Below, in pieces: positions 44,281-59,200 of a stretch of DNA of 64,000 bases; position 1 is the first letter of the stretch; each line of letters starts with the position of its first letter. The position numbers were made by a program, and so were the translations under genes. A model generated the notes under the pieces. It made no database searches. It saw only the letters and a program-made list of their open reading frames with translations, and was not told the DNA's origin. Origin of the DNA: Xiphophorus maculatus. Taxonomy: Eukaryota; Chordata; Actinopteri; Cyprinodontiformes; Poeciliidae. Where the stretch lies: NCBI RefSeq assembly GCF_002775205.1, contig NC_036454.1, positions 14,590,882-14,654,881 of the forward strand. Direction: 5' to 3'.

Positions 44281-47200
44281 CTACAGCTGCTGCTGATGAT
44301 GAGGCTGCACTGCAGGGACGACACACAAAGATGGAGTCAGGGATGGAGACAGGGACAGAAACAATGACCCAATTAGGCCTGGTAGTACAATCCTCCACCT
44401 TTCAGAACCACAGCCGACTCATTACAGAGATTAGAAAAAGTATTTACACCCGTGGGAATGTTTACATTTAGTGATGAGCCAACATAAGGTAGAGGATACT
44501 ATCAAGCTGAATGAAAGAATCTGATCATCAATTTTCAAGTCTTGAACAACTCATTCTCATATGGTCTGAACTTTGACTAGGCCATTCCAACACATGAAAA
44601 CCATGCAGCAACAGTGTTCCGTGAGAGGCCTTTTGAGATTTGTTGTAGATTTGTTGTAAACAATTATGTTAGTAATCGAGTAATAAATCACTCTGACGAT
44701 TGATTGAGTAAACATATAAAAAAAATTGTCCTGTACCATAGGAGCTACTGGAGCTCCTATGGTACTTAGGAGTTTTTAAAATAAATATGTTAAAGAGAAA
44801 ATGTTGGTTAGAAAAAAAACAACTTAGTTTTTTTTACAATCGACAATTTTAGTCTCACGTTTGAAGTACTGAAAAAAAAATTGGGGTGTACAAACATATA
44901 AGAAATGAAACATTTCACATTTTCAAGCTAAGTGTATTCTTGTTTATGTCTAAATAGTATTATTATGTTAAACATGATTTTGATGACTCAGACAATGTCT
45001 TGTTTTTACTATATGCACATTACTCCATATATTTGTGTACAAGTGGATGTCCATATTTTTAATCTACTTTGCATAACTGAAAATAAAGCAAAAACTAACT
45101 CATTTCTAATCAATCATTCTTCACTTTTAGTCTTAAGTTTTGAAGTATAAAAATTATTTATTGAAATAGATATTTGTAATCTATTTTATTTTAAGTATCA
45201 CAGTAAAAAGAAAAATGAAAAGAACATGTTTGTTTCACAATCAAGCTTACTTATTGGTCTATCATCCAGAATCCTAATAAATGTGAATACTTCAAGCCAC
45301 CTAAGCTAAAAAGCAATTGTAGGATTTTACTATGCAACACAGAGCTGCACCACATGATTTATAACGGTTGTGGAAATTCATTAAAGCAGATCAGGTTGCT
45401 TTACTGGCCCGTCGCTCTTTCCAGTTGAGCGTTTCTGATTATCTGAACTCTCTAACGAGTTCAGATAATCCTTAGAGATTATCTGAAACAAAAAGTGTTT
45501 CTGAAACAAATCTGAAGGAGGAATCTGGAGGAACTCCAAGAATTTAAAAAACAGGTTTCATTTGTCATCCTGGCAGCTTCATCACAACCATCCAGGTCAC
45601 CATTTTGAGAAGATGCCAAAAAACGATGATAAAAGCATCTGACATTAGTTAAAATCTGCGCAAACTTGAAGGCAGATGCTGCTGACATTGTAGAGGAAAC
45701 ATCAAGCCTGTTAGCAGGTTGATGAGTTTACCTTGTGCATGCGCCAAGTAGGAGAAATGTGTAGTAGAGGACACCGGGATGGGGTTCAGGGCCGCCTGGG
45801 GCATCGGTGGCTGGGGCCCCCCTGGAGGACCCTGTGTGGCCATCAGCATCATTGGAGCGTGGGTAGCGGCTGGATGGTGAGATGGCACAATACCGGACTG
45901 CATATGGGCCTGGGGTGAAGAGAGAGAGGGAGCGAGAGAGAGAGGACAATGAGGGGACTGACAGCTCAAGCTTCAGGACGGCAGCGATTAGAGCTGCTGC
46001 CTTCTGGAAGCAGAGAGGCGACCACAATCAATAGGAAATACATGATTGGTCGACGAAAAACAATTTAATTAACAGCTAACAGAAAGCAGAATGAAGCCAC
46101 TATTGCTGCACAATGTCACCTGGGTTTTTATAACAGCCAGCTCAAAGCCTCGAGGGAACAAACACTCAGCTGAAAGAAAAAGAGAGCAAGAGAGAGGAAA
46201 AGAAATAAACAGAAAAAGAGAGAGCAAGAAAAGAAGAAGAGTGAGGAAGAGAAAGAGCAAAAGAAAGAAAAGGACAAAGAAAGAGGAGAAAAAATAGTGA
46301 GAAAGAAATAGTGAGGAAAAAAAAGATAGCAAAAGAAAAAGAAAGACAGATACAGAAAAGAAGAAGAGGAAAAACGACAGGAAAAGTGAAGTGACAACTA
46401 AAGGAGGCAACCAGTTGATCCATGAGGGAGAAACACTTGTTAGTTTGTTAGAGAAACATAAAAAACATCCTTCATTAAGGTTTCCTGCAGTACCAGCACT
46501 AAATCCACCCAAAGCTTGAAAAGCTCCCGGTTTTGACCCGGGTCGCCCCTTCGACCCACCTGCTGCACGTGGGCCATGTGGTTGGGGTTGTAGCCATGCT
46601 GCACCTGAGGGTGGATGTAGACGGTCTGCTGGGCGGAGGGGAACGACGCCTGGGGGGACTGAGGGTTGGGCGTCATGGAGGGGGGCGTTTGGGCCAAAGC
46701 TGAGTAGATCTGCTGCTGGGGCGGCGCGTTGGACAGATGCAGAGCCTGCGCTGCTGCCGCTGCTGAGAAACACATCAGCGGTGTGAACACAGTGTAAACC
46801 GACTCAGCCGCTCGTTAGGAGAGATGATCACCTGCTGCTGCCTGCTGGTGCTGAGGATGCTGGACCGGGCTGGCTGCAGGGTGGCTCGGCGGGCCCCCGT
46901 GCTGTGGAGGGCCGCCCTGCTGGGGTTGGCCTGTAGGGGTGGCAGAGGGCTGCGGGTGCTGCGGGTGAGGGTGCAGGGTGGCACTGGGGTGAGGGTACTG
47001 CTGAGGCATCGGCCCTGGAGACACTGAGGCAGCAAGACAACAGAATCAAAACTTCCTGTTGCCTCTCAGTGCAGCAAAACAGAACATAAATTATTTAATT
47101 TTTATTATTTCCTTTATTTAACCAGGTAAAACCCCACTGAGATCTACAGTAGATTTTAGTTCCAAGAGGGACATGGGCAGAAATCTGCAACACACAACGG

Positions 47201-50200
47201 CCTGGTTGCACAAAAGTAAAACAATTAAAACATATACAGAAGTTTAAGACAAATTATAAAACAATTTAAAAGCAATGACCGGCTTAACACGAGGGAATGG
47301 TATTAAGACAAGTTTCAAAACCACTAAAGTTTTCCATCATACCGGTGTTGCAGAATAAGAGTTTTTAATGTCTGGTTAGAAATAAAGTGCAGGTCAAATC
47401 CCAACATTCCCATGCAGCTGCAGCATCACGACTTCTGCATATCTACTAGCTATGAAAATTCAAGAAAGTCCCCTAAACTCCCCACCTCCCTTCTATCTGG
47501 GAATACATCAGCCACCGTAAGAATACAGAAGACAACGTGGAGGAAGAATGTTACCCGACATGCAATTCGTGCTTACGGACGGCAGCAGCCAGAGGAGACG
47601 ACACGTCACTAAATTTAAGGTGAAGTCTATGAAATTAAAATGCTGCCATTAGTATCTAGAATTAGAGAAACTAGTATCAGCATGAGGCTAGTCACAATTT
47701 GTCTGCATGAGTGTTTTGGATTTGGATAGTGTATTTGATTAATTTCAAGTGAAAGGTGGAAATACCGAGTGTCTCCACCTGCGTCTGTGAGGAGCTCTTC
47801 AGCTGAACGTACTTTTCATATAAACTTGTACGTACTTGTGAATCCTGACGTTTTTCTGCATGCAAACAATGTATATATATTTAGTCTTCTTTTTGTCAAC
47901 ACCGACTCAGAATCTGAAACCCAATAGAAACTCCCAATGTAATATAGTAGGTCAATAAAAAGAGGCCTGTCGTCGCAGAGAACAACCTGATTAAAGCAGT
48001 GGAAACACAGTTGTCCTATTAGTATAGCTTGTGATCTAAAAACAACTTCCAACAACAATTAAAGTTGACAGTCTATAGATTATGGAGAGGTTAAGGTTAA
48101 ATTCACGTTAATCATAATTGTTCTGTTAGAGCGGAAACGGGTCAAAATTCTGTCATATCTCATGTTGATTCAAATTCTTCAAAGAATTATTGTAGATAAT
48201 AATGGCTGTTGGCAAGAAAGATTTCCTGTAGCGGTCTGTGTTACATTGAATTTGAGGAAGCTTCTGACTGAAGACGCCCATAATTTAGGTCATGTCAAAG
48301 GGTGAAGATCAGCCCAAAAATATCACCAGTGCATTCACATCAAAGCATGATAAAGAAAATGCAAAACTACATATTTTAGATTTGTAATCATAACACTGTG
48401 ACATTTTTACCCCAGGTATAGGTCATAATTTTGTTTCAGCCCATACCTACTTACCAGTGACCTCATATCAAGACTGACAGCTGCTACTCACCATACATGG
48501 TGTGTGTCTGCTCTGGGTACTGCGTAGTAGAAGAAGAGACAAGGCTGGGCTGGCCGTGTGTAGGAGGGCCCATCATCCTGGCGGTGCTCTGCATGACTGG
48601 ACTGAACACGTGCTGCGCCTGAAGGATGAGTGTTAGCGGTGATGAATGACCCGGTTCTGACCCTGAAAAGACCCTCCTCTAAAAGCTGCTTGGTGTGCGA
48701 GTCTGCACCTGTGACTGGTAGTGTGTCATCTGCTGAACGAGCGGCTGGCTGGTGAACTGCTGCGGGCTGCAGGTGAAGTACTGCGCTGAGTATGCGGGGT
48801 TCGGTGCTACGATAGGCGGTCCTGCTGCGGTTGCTGGGTGCATCATAGTGGGCGTTCCGGGCGGGTGGTGCTGGTCAGACCTCTGCTGGGGCATGTTGGG
48901 TACTAACAATTCATGTTGGTAGATTATAGGGAGACAAAGATTATTGACCTATGAATCAAGTCAAGTTAAAAAAAATAAAATAAATGTTTTTATTGATCAT
49001 AGTTTAGTAGAGTCATAGTGTCATCAGCATAGTGTCGACCAGTCTTGTTAAGTTCGTTTTAATAAAACTCTAGTTCGTTTGGGGAGGCATGAACGTGCAA
49101 TCAAACTCTGACACACAGAACAAAAAGTGAATTCTGGTCAGCCTAAAAGCCTTCAGTCTCGGTTCGGTTGAAGTGAACTCTGGTGCAGTTCGAATGAATA
49201 TGTGAATGCCAAGCAGACTGGAGTTACAAAGGCAGCAAGCAGACTACAGCGCAGGGCATTCTGGGTAAATACAGCCAAAACAAACATGCAAATCTAAAGC
49301 TAGAGAGAGAAATTTCTTGTGGTCTTTTGACAAAGACAAAAGAGAAATCCTACAACCACTAAAATCTGACACCACTCCATTTTTGTTTACATTTTGTGAA
49401 GAAGAAAGTTGCGCTCATGTCTTCTTTTTGCGTCGTTTCCCTCATTAGTTTTGGTGAAGGAGGTGAACAGATTTTTCAATTAGTTTGACACAGTGCAGTG
49501 TGAACGCAAACCGCACCAGATGAAAATATAACAAATGTTGAAATTTTGGTCCCCGAGTCCACCGGACTACCAGGCGTGAAAACATCCTAATTTCCTATTG
49601 TAGGATTTTCCTGTTAATGCTTTCAGAATTATGAGGAAACATTTTAGAAATACCCAATAAAATATAACCTTAATCAATTACTAAGGTCCGGTATAAACAA
49701 AAATATACTAATAACTGAAGTAAAAATGTCAGAAGTTGCTCAACCGTTTCAATGTATTAGGAAAAAAAATCTGTTATTTAAAAAGCAGAAAATGCTCATT
49801 TTATAATGTTTAGATAATGTTGGCTGGAGACACAAATTAATGGAGCAAACAGACTGACACTTGCATTATACAATGAATTTGTAAGAGCAGGAAGTGGTTA
49901 AAAAATAAAGGGAACAGCGAAAAAAGCAGGGATTATTCTCACCTTTACCTGGTCTGTAAGGTTTCGACTGGCTCACTGCCATGTGAGGCATTTGGACCTG
50001 GTACACAGCTGGAGACTGGAAGGAGGGAGGCGATTGGAGAAGGAAAAAAAAGTTTATACTTAATGTTGTTTAGTAAATGTAAAATAGAAAGTTAATCTAA
50101 ATAAATTATTTTTTGAATTAAAATGTAAAGGTTTTGTAAAACCCATTTTCCTGTTTGGAAATATCCCCTCAACATTTAAAAATGCATCTCTCTTACCTTG

Positions 50201-53200
50201 GGTTGCATGCATTTTCTATTATAAAACTGTGTCAGTTATGCTAGCCTATACGCTATTATTTCTAAACAATATACACCATGCATTCCTGTCGTAAGGTGCA
50301 GAGCCGCAAAAAAAGAAGCTTGAGAACCTTCTTGTTTTGGGTTTGTTAACAGAATAAACCAACAGAAACAGGATGATGTTAAAGGTCCATCTGTGATGGC
50401 GGCTCAAAGGAATTGCAATAAGAAGTTGGCAAACCAACATCTGATGGCATAATTCAACAAGCAAGCAAAACTATTTAAGTACAGATTGGGCTTAAATAAA
50501 ATAAACAGAAACAAGGGTTGAAAAAAGTAGAAATCTTAGAAAAATTCACAAACCTTCCATATTATGCTTTTCTAATGGAGCGAGAGAGAGAGGAGAAGGA
50601 GGAAGAGGAGGGGGAGAGAAGGGAAAAAGAACCACTCTTTAGTTGTTATTGTTTGCACTCGTCTGATGTTGGATCACCAAGTTTTTCTTAAAGCAACACA
50701 GGATAGATGACATTACATATAACAAACACTAAAAAGTGTTTTAAGAACCCCTACACTTATTTTACTGTATTTGTACAAATAAATTACAAAATTGCAAAAA
50801 ATTCGTTTTTTACACGTTTCTGACCTTTTTTGTACCTGAAGTTAACATCAAAACTTATCCGTGTGTCAGAGATGATTCACAGGTGCACAAACTTCAAAGG
50901 GGAGTTTGTTCTTTTTTAAAATTTATGTTAAATCTGTAAATCCTCTTATTAATCTGTGATTTATTTCTACAATTTGCCCCTCCGGTCAGCTTGTACTTAA
51001 ATACTCCCATTTTACTCCTCCCAGCTTCAGAACAATGAACTAAAACGGTGGCAAACTAACAAATTTTCTAGTGGAATTAAGATTCAAGACAAGCTGCAAT
51101 AAAAATGCTAAAATCTCACATATGATTAAATTCTGTTGCACAAAATCAATTTAAAAATGTGCACAATGCTGTGTTACCATTCACTGTGGTTCTGATCTCC
51201 ATTTGAATTAGTTCATTTCTATAAAATAAGACAGATTTTGAAAAATGATCTTCTGCTGGTAGATATTATTTACTGAAGTCATATAATCTCATTTTATTAC
51301 AGCAGGATGTGAGTAAAACAAAGGAAATAACTGAGTTGTTAGTTGTCAGAGTAGATATGGCTAAAGAGCGAAATGACCTGCACCTGTTGACAACTCTTAA
51401 GGTAACTTTTATTTATTGTTAATGAAAGCAGATCCAACAGTTCTAGCATGCAGGTGTGCATCTCACCTGAACGCCGGGGCTGACTGGCGTCAGCGGATAC
51501 ATCTGAGGGAAGCAGCCGTAGACCGCCGGCGGCTGCTGAACCACGATGGAGGGGCTGGGCTGACCCTGAGGCCGAGGAGGCGTCGGGGTGTTGGCTGGCT
51601 TAGGCTGAAGAAAAAGAAAAGATGAAGAACAGAAGAATGAAATCAGTTTGTGATGCTTTTTCTGGACTCGCTGGGTGACTTTGCTACATCCGGACATACT
51701 GACCTGTGTATTAAACCTGGGTTTGAATTCGTTAGCATTTGGGTTCAGGGTTGATTTTCTTACTTGACTGCAGAAAACACAAACAAATTGTTGAAGGATA
51801 GGTCAGGTCAAAAATGTTTGTTTTCTTCTGCATAGCAAAAATACATGAAACTTAATGGAAACATCTTGTCTGCTGAACAGTTTTCAGTTTAATTGACAGC
51901 AGTAGGGTGTTCAGTGTTAGAAATGATAAAAAATGAAACAATTAAATTGATTAATATTTGGATAGCAAAAAGTGCTTAATAGGAGATTTTTTTTTAAAGA
52001 ATTTCAACCAGGTGAAGCTAAAACTACACCCCTTCAGAAGTTCTGGATAAAAGATATTTACAGCCTATGAAGGTTTTTCATCTTAAGTGCAAAATGTATG
52101 TATTTTTGTACATTTCTGATTTAATTTCTGATTTGAATGTCCTTTTTGAGTCTGTAACAATTAATCATTACTAAATCAGTTGATTATCGTTTCAATAATC
52201 GATTCATCACAATTAATTCAGTTAATTGATCCGGTCCACTCACTCTTGTACCGCCTCCTTCTTCTCCTCCTTCTCTTCATGTTTGGGTCCACTCAGAGTG
52301 GACATGGCGGTCGTCTGAACTCCTTGTGATGTCACATCCTGCCCTCCTCTCTTCTGCTCTAAGGAAGATGGAGACGGCGCTGCAGGGCTGCCGGGTTTAC
52401 TGGCAGATGACGCAGGCGCGGCTCCGGAGCCGCCAGCAGTCAGCCCTGCAGCGCCGTCCTCTGCGCCGTCTCGGCCCGCTGCGGCGGCCTTGTCCAGGGA
52501 AAGATCTTTAGGCTTGTCTGATGAGTCTCTGACTGGCTTGGTCATCTGGTCAAAGGCAGGGTCTGGACTGGAACTGGACTGCAACTGAAACAGGTGCAAT
52601 AGATTTTCATTGTGCAATCTGGTTAAGGGACCAGTTGAGTTTTTGTTGAGTTTAACAAGGATACTTACTCTAAAATCTACACTAAATTTCTTTAAATTAT
52701 CTATTTGTTTTCGGTGGTCGGGGGCCATAGAAGGAGGCCCTGCAGAGAAATGGAGTCAGGTTATGTCAATCATCAGAAAATACATTTCTTTCAATGTATA
52801 AAAACATCTATGAAACACATGCCTGATAACAATAAAGTACCTTTACAGACTGGTCTTGAGATGCTAGGGGAGTTATCCAAAGACTTAATGTTCTCATTAT
52901 TTGCTGAGGGAGATGACTGTCTCGTCTCCTGGACACGACATTCTTTACCTATAAAGATTAAAAAACACAGGGCAGAAAGTTTGTCCAAATATTTACACTT
53001 GTTGAACTTTTCTCACACTAAAAAATAATAACCTGAAAAGTGTGGTGTGCATCTGTTATCAACCCTTTACTCCAACAGCCTGAGCCAGATTTTAAAAAAG
53101 GCCTACACGAGCAGTGACCAGGCACCCAAAGTTAGGAGGCGGCTCTTTATTTATTTATTTTTTTGCCGAATGCATGTTTTATAAAAACTGCACCTCATTT

Positions 53201-56200
53201 TGAACTCATAGGCTCATTTCAGCTGTGGTTTTTTAATATTGTTGGATTTGCATTAATTTAAAACAAAAATGTTTTTTTGTCCAACATACATTTTAAACTA
53301 ACCAATTCAGACCTATCTACTAATGTTCTGTAATTAAATAGTTAAAAATTGCGCACACACCAAACCTGGCTCCAGCCCAGGGGCCCTAATCCTTCTAAAC
53401 CCGGCCCTGCCAACAAACCCTATATGAACTCATTTTAAAGCAAATGAGAAGTTGGTCAAAGTTGCTGGCTGCTTGCAGCTGTAATTATGCTCTCAACTTT
53501 GAATTAAATGTTTCAAACTTTGTCTTTAAACATTTAATCTCACCATCCCCTGATGGAGAGGCAACCATGTTGGGGGCGGGGCTAGCAGCAGTAGGAGAGG
53601 AAGCTGACGTCACCGTCGTAACAGTTTCTATAGGAGCCATTCCTGTCTGGGGCGAGGAGAGTGAGGAAGAGCCGGGGGAGGCGCGGCCCACATTGTTCTG
53701 TCGCGGGGATCGAGGTCTGTGAGCTGAGGACAGAAAAAAAAAAAAACAATACATAAAATTACTCCAAGCATAAGGATAACGCAACAACCTTAGAATCAGG
53801 ATGTCCAAACAATCTCTACAAGTAAAGAAAAACACTCTACCTCCACTGACCACTGAAGACCAGGTTCCTCCAGAGGAGTTACTCCTGGCTGGAGGCGTTG
53901 CCGAAATGTCTCCAGGTGGATTGTGGGAACCCAAGTCCACTGCGGTGGAGACCGAGCTGATCCGCGACGGCGGCACTCTGTGAGCACGAGGCGTTCGCTG
54001 GGATTTAGGAGACATCCTCGGAGGACCTGTGAACAAAGGTCCCGAAAAACGTCAAACAGGCGTTAAATACAAACTCATCTGTGTCAATGTGAACCCAGAT
54101 GTAAACATCACATCAAACAACAAGGACATGCGTGTTAGTAAAGAACAAAGTTTCATGTGACAAAAACACCACATCAAGCCTTTCAAAGCCCAAATAAGTG
54201 AAGTGGGAGATGAGAAAATAAATCAGTGGAAAGGAGCAGAGGAAGGAAGAAAGAAGAACTTCATTTAATTCAATGGAAACCAAACATATTTATGGATAAG
54301 AAGATGTGAACAAAGCTGTGCAGATGTATGCATATCAATAAAATACAATAAAGTTTGCCATTGTAACACAACCAGTTCAGTGGGTATGAATACTTTAGAG
54401 CAGCACCGTTTTCTCAGAGCAGGTGTTTTTCAGCATCATAAGTTGTGTTTGATTTTTCCAGCGTTACCAAGCAAATTAAAGAGTTTCATCTTGCCAAGTG
54501 AACCAGAATAACTCAACACTGAATCACAGAAAGAAGAAAAACTAGAGGGAAGAGGACCTGAAACGTGCCACAGTCAGAGCTCAGATTGCTAAAATGACGG
54601 AGGACTTGCTTGGTTTTGGACAGATACTGCGGAGCCATATTTAAGCTAATAACTTTGAAACAGACGTACTCAGGTTATGGTGCAAACTTGGTGCCTCACT
54701 CACATGTTCTCTTTATGAGGTTAAAACAACAGAGACGCAGAAAAAACAGCACACACACACACACACAGACCTTGATGCACCCACATGCCGAGGTGAAATT
54801 GCCTCACACACTGATAAGGAGTCATAACCAAATTCTTGCCATTAAAATGGCCGTTTAAGGTCAGACCCCAAATCAGAAGAAGCAATTTCCAGATGTTTCT
54901 ATTCCACAAAACACCTGGGCAAATTTATCCATGGAAGGATTTTTTTTTTTTGTTAACCTTTAGGAAATGTTTTTACAACTTTTACAATTCAAATTCAATT
55001 CAACGCCAAGGTCGGCCCCTCAATCTCCATCTCATGCCTTTGCCCAGGTGGGCTCAACCTATTGGGATACCTTCTGAGGACATGCGTTTGGGCAGAGTGG
55101 AGGCTGGTGACGTGGGGCCATGTTGAGAAAAGGAGGATGGAGAGGAGGGATAGGAGGGGTGAGATGAATGAGAAGGAGGTCTGGAAGGCCGAGAAGGGGG
55201 CCTGGAGGGTGGCCTGGTGGGCGTGGTTGCCCGGGGAGGCAAGTAGGAGGGGCCAGACTGGTAACGAGAGGGGGGACGAGAAGAGGGAGACGGACAGGGT
55301 GAGGGCCAATGGGATGAACCTAAAAAAGGCAAGGACAAATGATCAAGGATAACAAAGAGTAGGAGAAAACACAAATGTGCAGCAGCAACAGGAAGGAGAG
55401 GAGTTAATAAACATAGCAGCAAAACAGAAAGTTTGATTTAAACAGGAGCAAATAATAAAAAGCAGAAAATAATTTTTAACTGAGAGAACAAATAAAATAT
55501 GCCAGACATTCAGTTCACAAGATGAAAGGGGAAACTTTCACTCTTTCTACACAAACAAAAAACATGCAAAAATTTAATCTGAAAAAACTAAATTAAATCT
55601 TGGTCAGGTCAATGTGACATTTCATCATGTGCTAGTAAAAGAGGAGTCAGTTACTGGCTTAAAGTCCTGGCAGCATTTCAAAAAGCACTCAGAGTTTTTT
55701 TTCTAATTTTTTTCTCGACTCATCAGAGGGCAAAACTACTTAATATCAGATAATCACCGTTAGACCTGCAAACTATCATAAGAGTTTACCATCACAGCAA
55801 CTTTCAATGTTATAAAAGGTTCATTTTTATTATTAAAGTGCAAAGCATCTAATGCATTTAGAGGAGAGTAACTTAGATCCCAAATATCCCATCATCATGT
55901 TGGAGCATCAAGAGGACAATGTGGACTAATTACAACTGGAGTACATTCATTGTGAATTATTAATGTCCAGGCGGAGCTCAGAGGTGGCTCATCTTTATGA
56001 TGGAAATGTTCTATGAAAAAGGCTAATCACCCCAGAAAACAACCCTGGTTCCTGGAAAGTTCCCTCCAGTGGAAACTGGCAAGAATACTGTTTCTATTTC
56101 TTTGCTCTATATATATGATTTAAATTGGACACCAGCCTATTTGGTTTTGAGTATTTGTAGATTTCTCTGTGGAACGCAACTCCAAATTGTTTGCTGAAAA

Positions 56201-59200
56201 CTCAGCTATCCTGTCTTTTTATGTATCTATATATATACAGTACAGACCAAAAGTTTGGACACACCTTTTAATTCAATGAGTTTCCTTTATTTTCATGACT
56301 ATTGACATTGTAGATTCACACTGAAGGCATCAAAACTATGAATAACACATGTGGAAATATGCACTAAACAAAAAAGTGTAAAACAACTGAAAATACCCCT
56401 TATATTCCAGTTTCTTCAAAGTAGCAACCTTTTGCTGTGATTACTGCTTTGCACACACTCTGCATTTTCTTGATGAGCTTCAAGAGGTAGTCACCTGAAA
56501 TGGTTTTCACTTCATAGTTGTGCCCTGTCAGGTTAATAAGTGGGATTTCTTGCCTTATAAATAGTCATGAAAATAAAGAAAACCCATTGAATTAGAAGGT
56601 GTGTCCAAACGTTTGGTGCAGCTAGGGAACTTAAAATACACATTGCTATTTGACACGCTATTGGCGAACGTTTGCAAAGCAGCCAATCCAGGAGGGAAAT
56701 TCATTTTACTTGCTGCTGATTGGCTGTACTCCCAAAAGTGGAGTTCATTTGAACTCATTTCTAATGTAATAGGTTCATTTTAGAGCTGTAATCCTGCTGC
56801 CTTGGCTCCTACTGCTACATCAGAATTAAGTCGGAACGAGTTTGCTTGATGACTTAAAATCAAGTAACTCTGTACTCAAGTACAGTAATCTGTCACTGAT
56901 TTGTTAACATACCTCCGTTCACCACCCTCTGGTCCGGGCCAGTGTTGGGACTGTAGTCATGAGGTCCTGGTCGAGAAGCTGAGGCTCCTGCTGAGCTCTG
57001 ACCCAGTCGAGGTGAATTCTGCCGTCCTGCACCCCATGACATTGCTTCCCTGTTCCTCTGACCCGGAGGAATGTACTTGTTCTCTCTAAATAGACACACA
57101 AACACAAAATGAGGATCAGTTCCACACTATAATAATCTTGGAATTTTCTGTCTCCTAAAAGTCAAGTTTATTTGTGTAACACATTTCAGCAACTAGGCAG
57201 TTCACACAGTAATCAGTTATGAAACAGCAACAAACATTACATTTTGTTAAGCTCCAACATTAAAATATACATCATATATATTGATGAATATTTGTGGGTC
57301 TAATTCAATAAATATTCATCAATATTTATATCCCACATTCTGTGTTGTTCACTGTGTTTCCTTAGTGAACAACACAGAACGTCACCCGAGTTTGGTGCAA
57401 ACTAATAGCTGCTAACTGCAGTTAACAGAAGACAGCAAAAGTATCCACCCTCTAAGTTCTTGATGTGTGTAACCTAATTTCACCTGCTGAGCGTGGGAGT
57501 CTCCCTCTCCCCTCGCACCACAGCCGTGTATTTCTCCTCCTCTGTGCGCTCGTCGTTTTCGAGGGCCACCCGAGCTTTATATGTGGCGCTGGCCTCTATC
57601 TCCTCTGCCAGCTGGGCGGCACGAGCTTCCCTCTTCAGAAACTCCTCCGAGTCGTCACGCTCCAGGGGGATCCTGCAGAACGACGTCCAGAAGGACAAGG
57701 ACTCACTAAACAAGGTGTTTCTTGTCTAATCACAAAAATGATAAACTGAGCACGAGTCTCCTTAGTTAATGGGTCAAAACTTAAAAATAAACATATGACC
57801 AGCAGATCTATTACATAAAGATTGGTTTAAACAAGAGGTATTATGTATTTTACAGGCACATAGTGCTATTTTCAGTTGTTATGAAAATGCTGTACATATC
57901 AAAAGAAATTTTGCTTCTCAGTTTGACGCCTGTCTCTTTAAGAATCTCCTATTCTTTCTGAAACACCGTCTACAGCACATGAACACAAAAATGTTCATCC
58001 ATGATGCCGTTTTTCAACTGAGAAGTAGTTTGCATAATAAACTTAGCAAACACGCAGTTAAACAAGGTGTTTGCCAATTGCTGCTGCTGCTAGTCTGGAG
58101 GAGCTGAGTGGGGGAGGCGCGCTTTGTGAGGCAGAAGCTCAGCTCGAGCTTTGTAGAAATAGGCAGCGCTTTGTGAGCGCAAGCGTATAACCACCACAAA
58201 ATGGCTGCCAAAATGACTAAATCAACACTCCATGTATGTTTTTGATGAGGAAATTACATTTTAACATGATATAAAGCTGAAAAAAGTCAATTTTATATAA
58301 ATATTGATAATGCTAAGATCTTTTAATATAAATAACACAGACAGTAAAAAAGAAAAACAGAATGATGCTTACGTATATGTGGACAGGCTGCTGTCATATG
58401 TAGACAACACTCCGTACTTCTCCTCATTGTACTTGAACATGTCGTTTGGGTCCCATCCGTTTGACTGATTGTAGAGACAAAGTAGGAAAGCGAGGCAAAT
58501 TCGTCATCTAAGCTTTTTAACAAAGGACAAGCGTTTTCACTCCTGTGAGAACGCTACCCCATTTATGACAAGCTGATATCAACGTGTCTGATGCGTTTGC
58601 GTGATTGATCTCACCACATCCGTGTCCAGGGACTCGAGGCTGTCAGAGTTGTGAGTGTCTCCTCCGTCCCACGGCTCCAGATCTTTCTCCTTATGTTCAC
58701 CATTAATTCGACCGCTCACTGCTGCATCTGTGAAGTTGTCTACATTAAAAAAAATAGATCACATAACGCATGTGGAATATCACACACACACACAAAAATA
58801 GCTCTGAAATACAAGTTGGATTTGCAGTTCATCTCAGTGTGATTATGTCATAATGTTGAACACCTAAATTAGTCTACTACAGAAAATCAATAGCTCTGGT
58901 GATTAACATGAGTGGTTTATCTAGTTTTCCTTACTGTTCTCAGCAGCCCTAAAGAGTGCAAAGTTCATGATAGTGTACAATCACATGGCTGCATTCATGT
59001 TGTATAAGAAGGAAAGAGCTCATGTCTTTAGCGCCTGAGTCATAATCCCTCACAGCAACAACACAAACGGGGGCATAGGGGTAAAAATAAATTAGAATAT
59101 CATCAAAATGTTTATTACATCAAATTCAAAAAGTGAACCTGACAGGGAATATCCGTGTTTGTCAAAGAGAGATGAGCACCTAAAAGCTAGCTGAGCTTCA

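Noticed and set aside
46069-46773. 234-codon minus-strand ORF
   Set aside because: It runs out of the real atxn2 exon (46560-46762), in another frame, into the polypurine tract; the Leu/Phe/Ser-rich part is low-complexity translation.
52240-52728. 162-codon minus-strand ORF as one exon
   Set aside because: It contains two true atxn2 exons (52669-52739 and 52244-52584) with an in-frame intron between them; donor GTAAGT and acceptor TTTCAG define the split.
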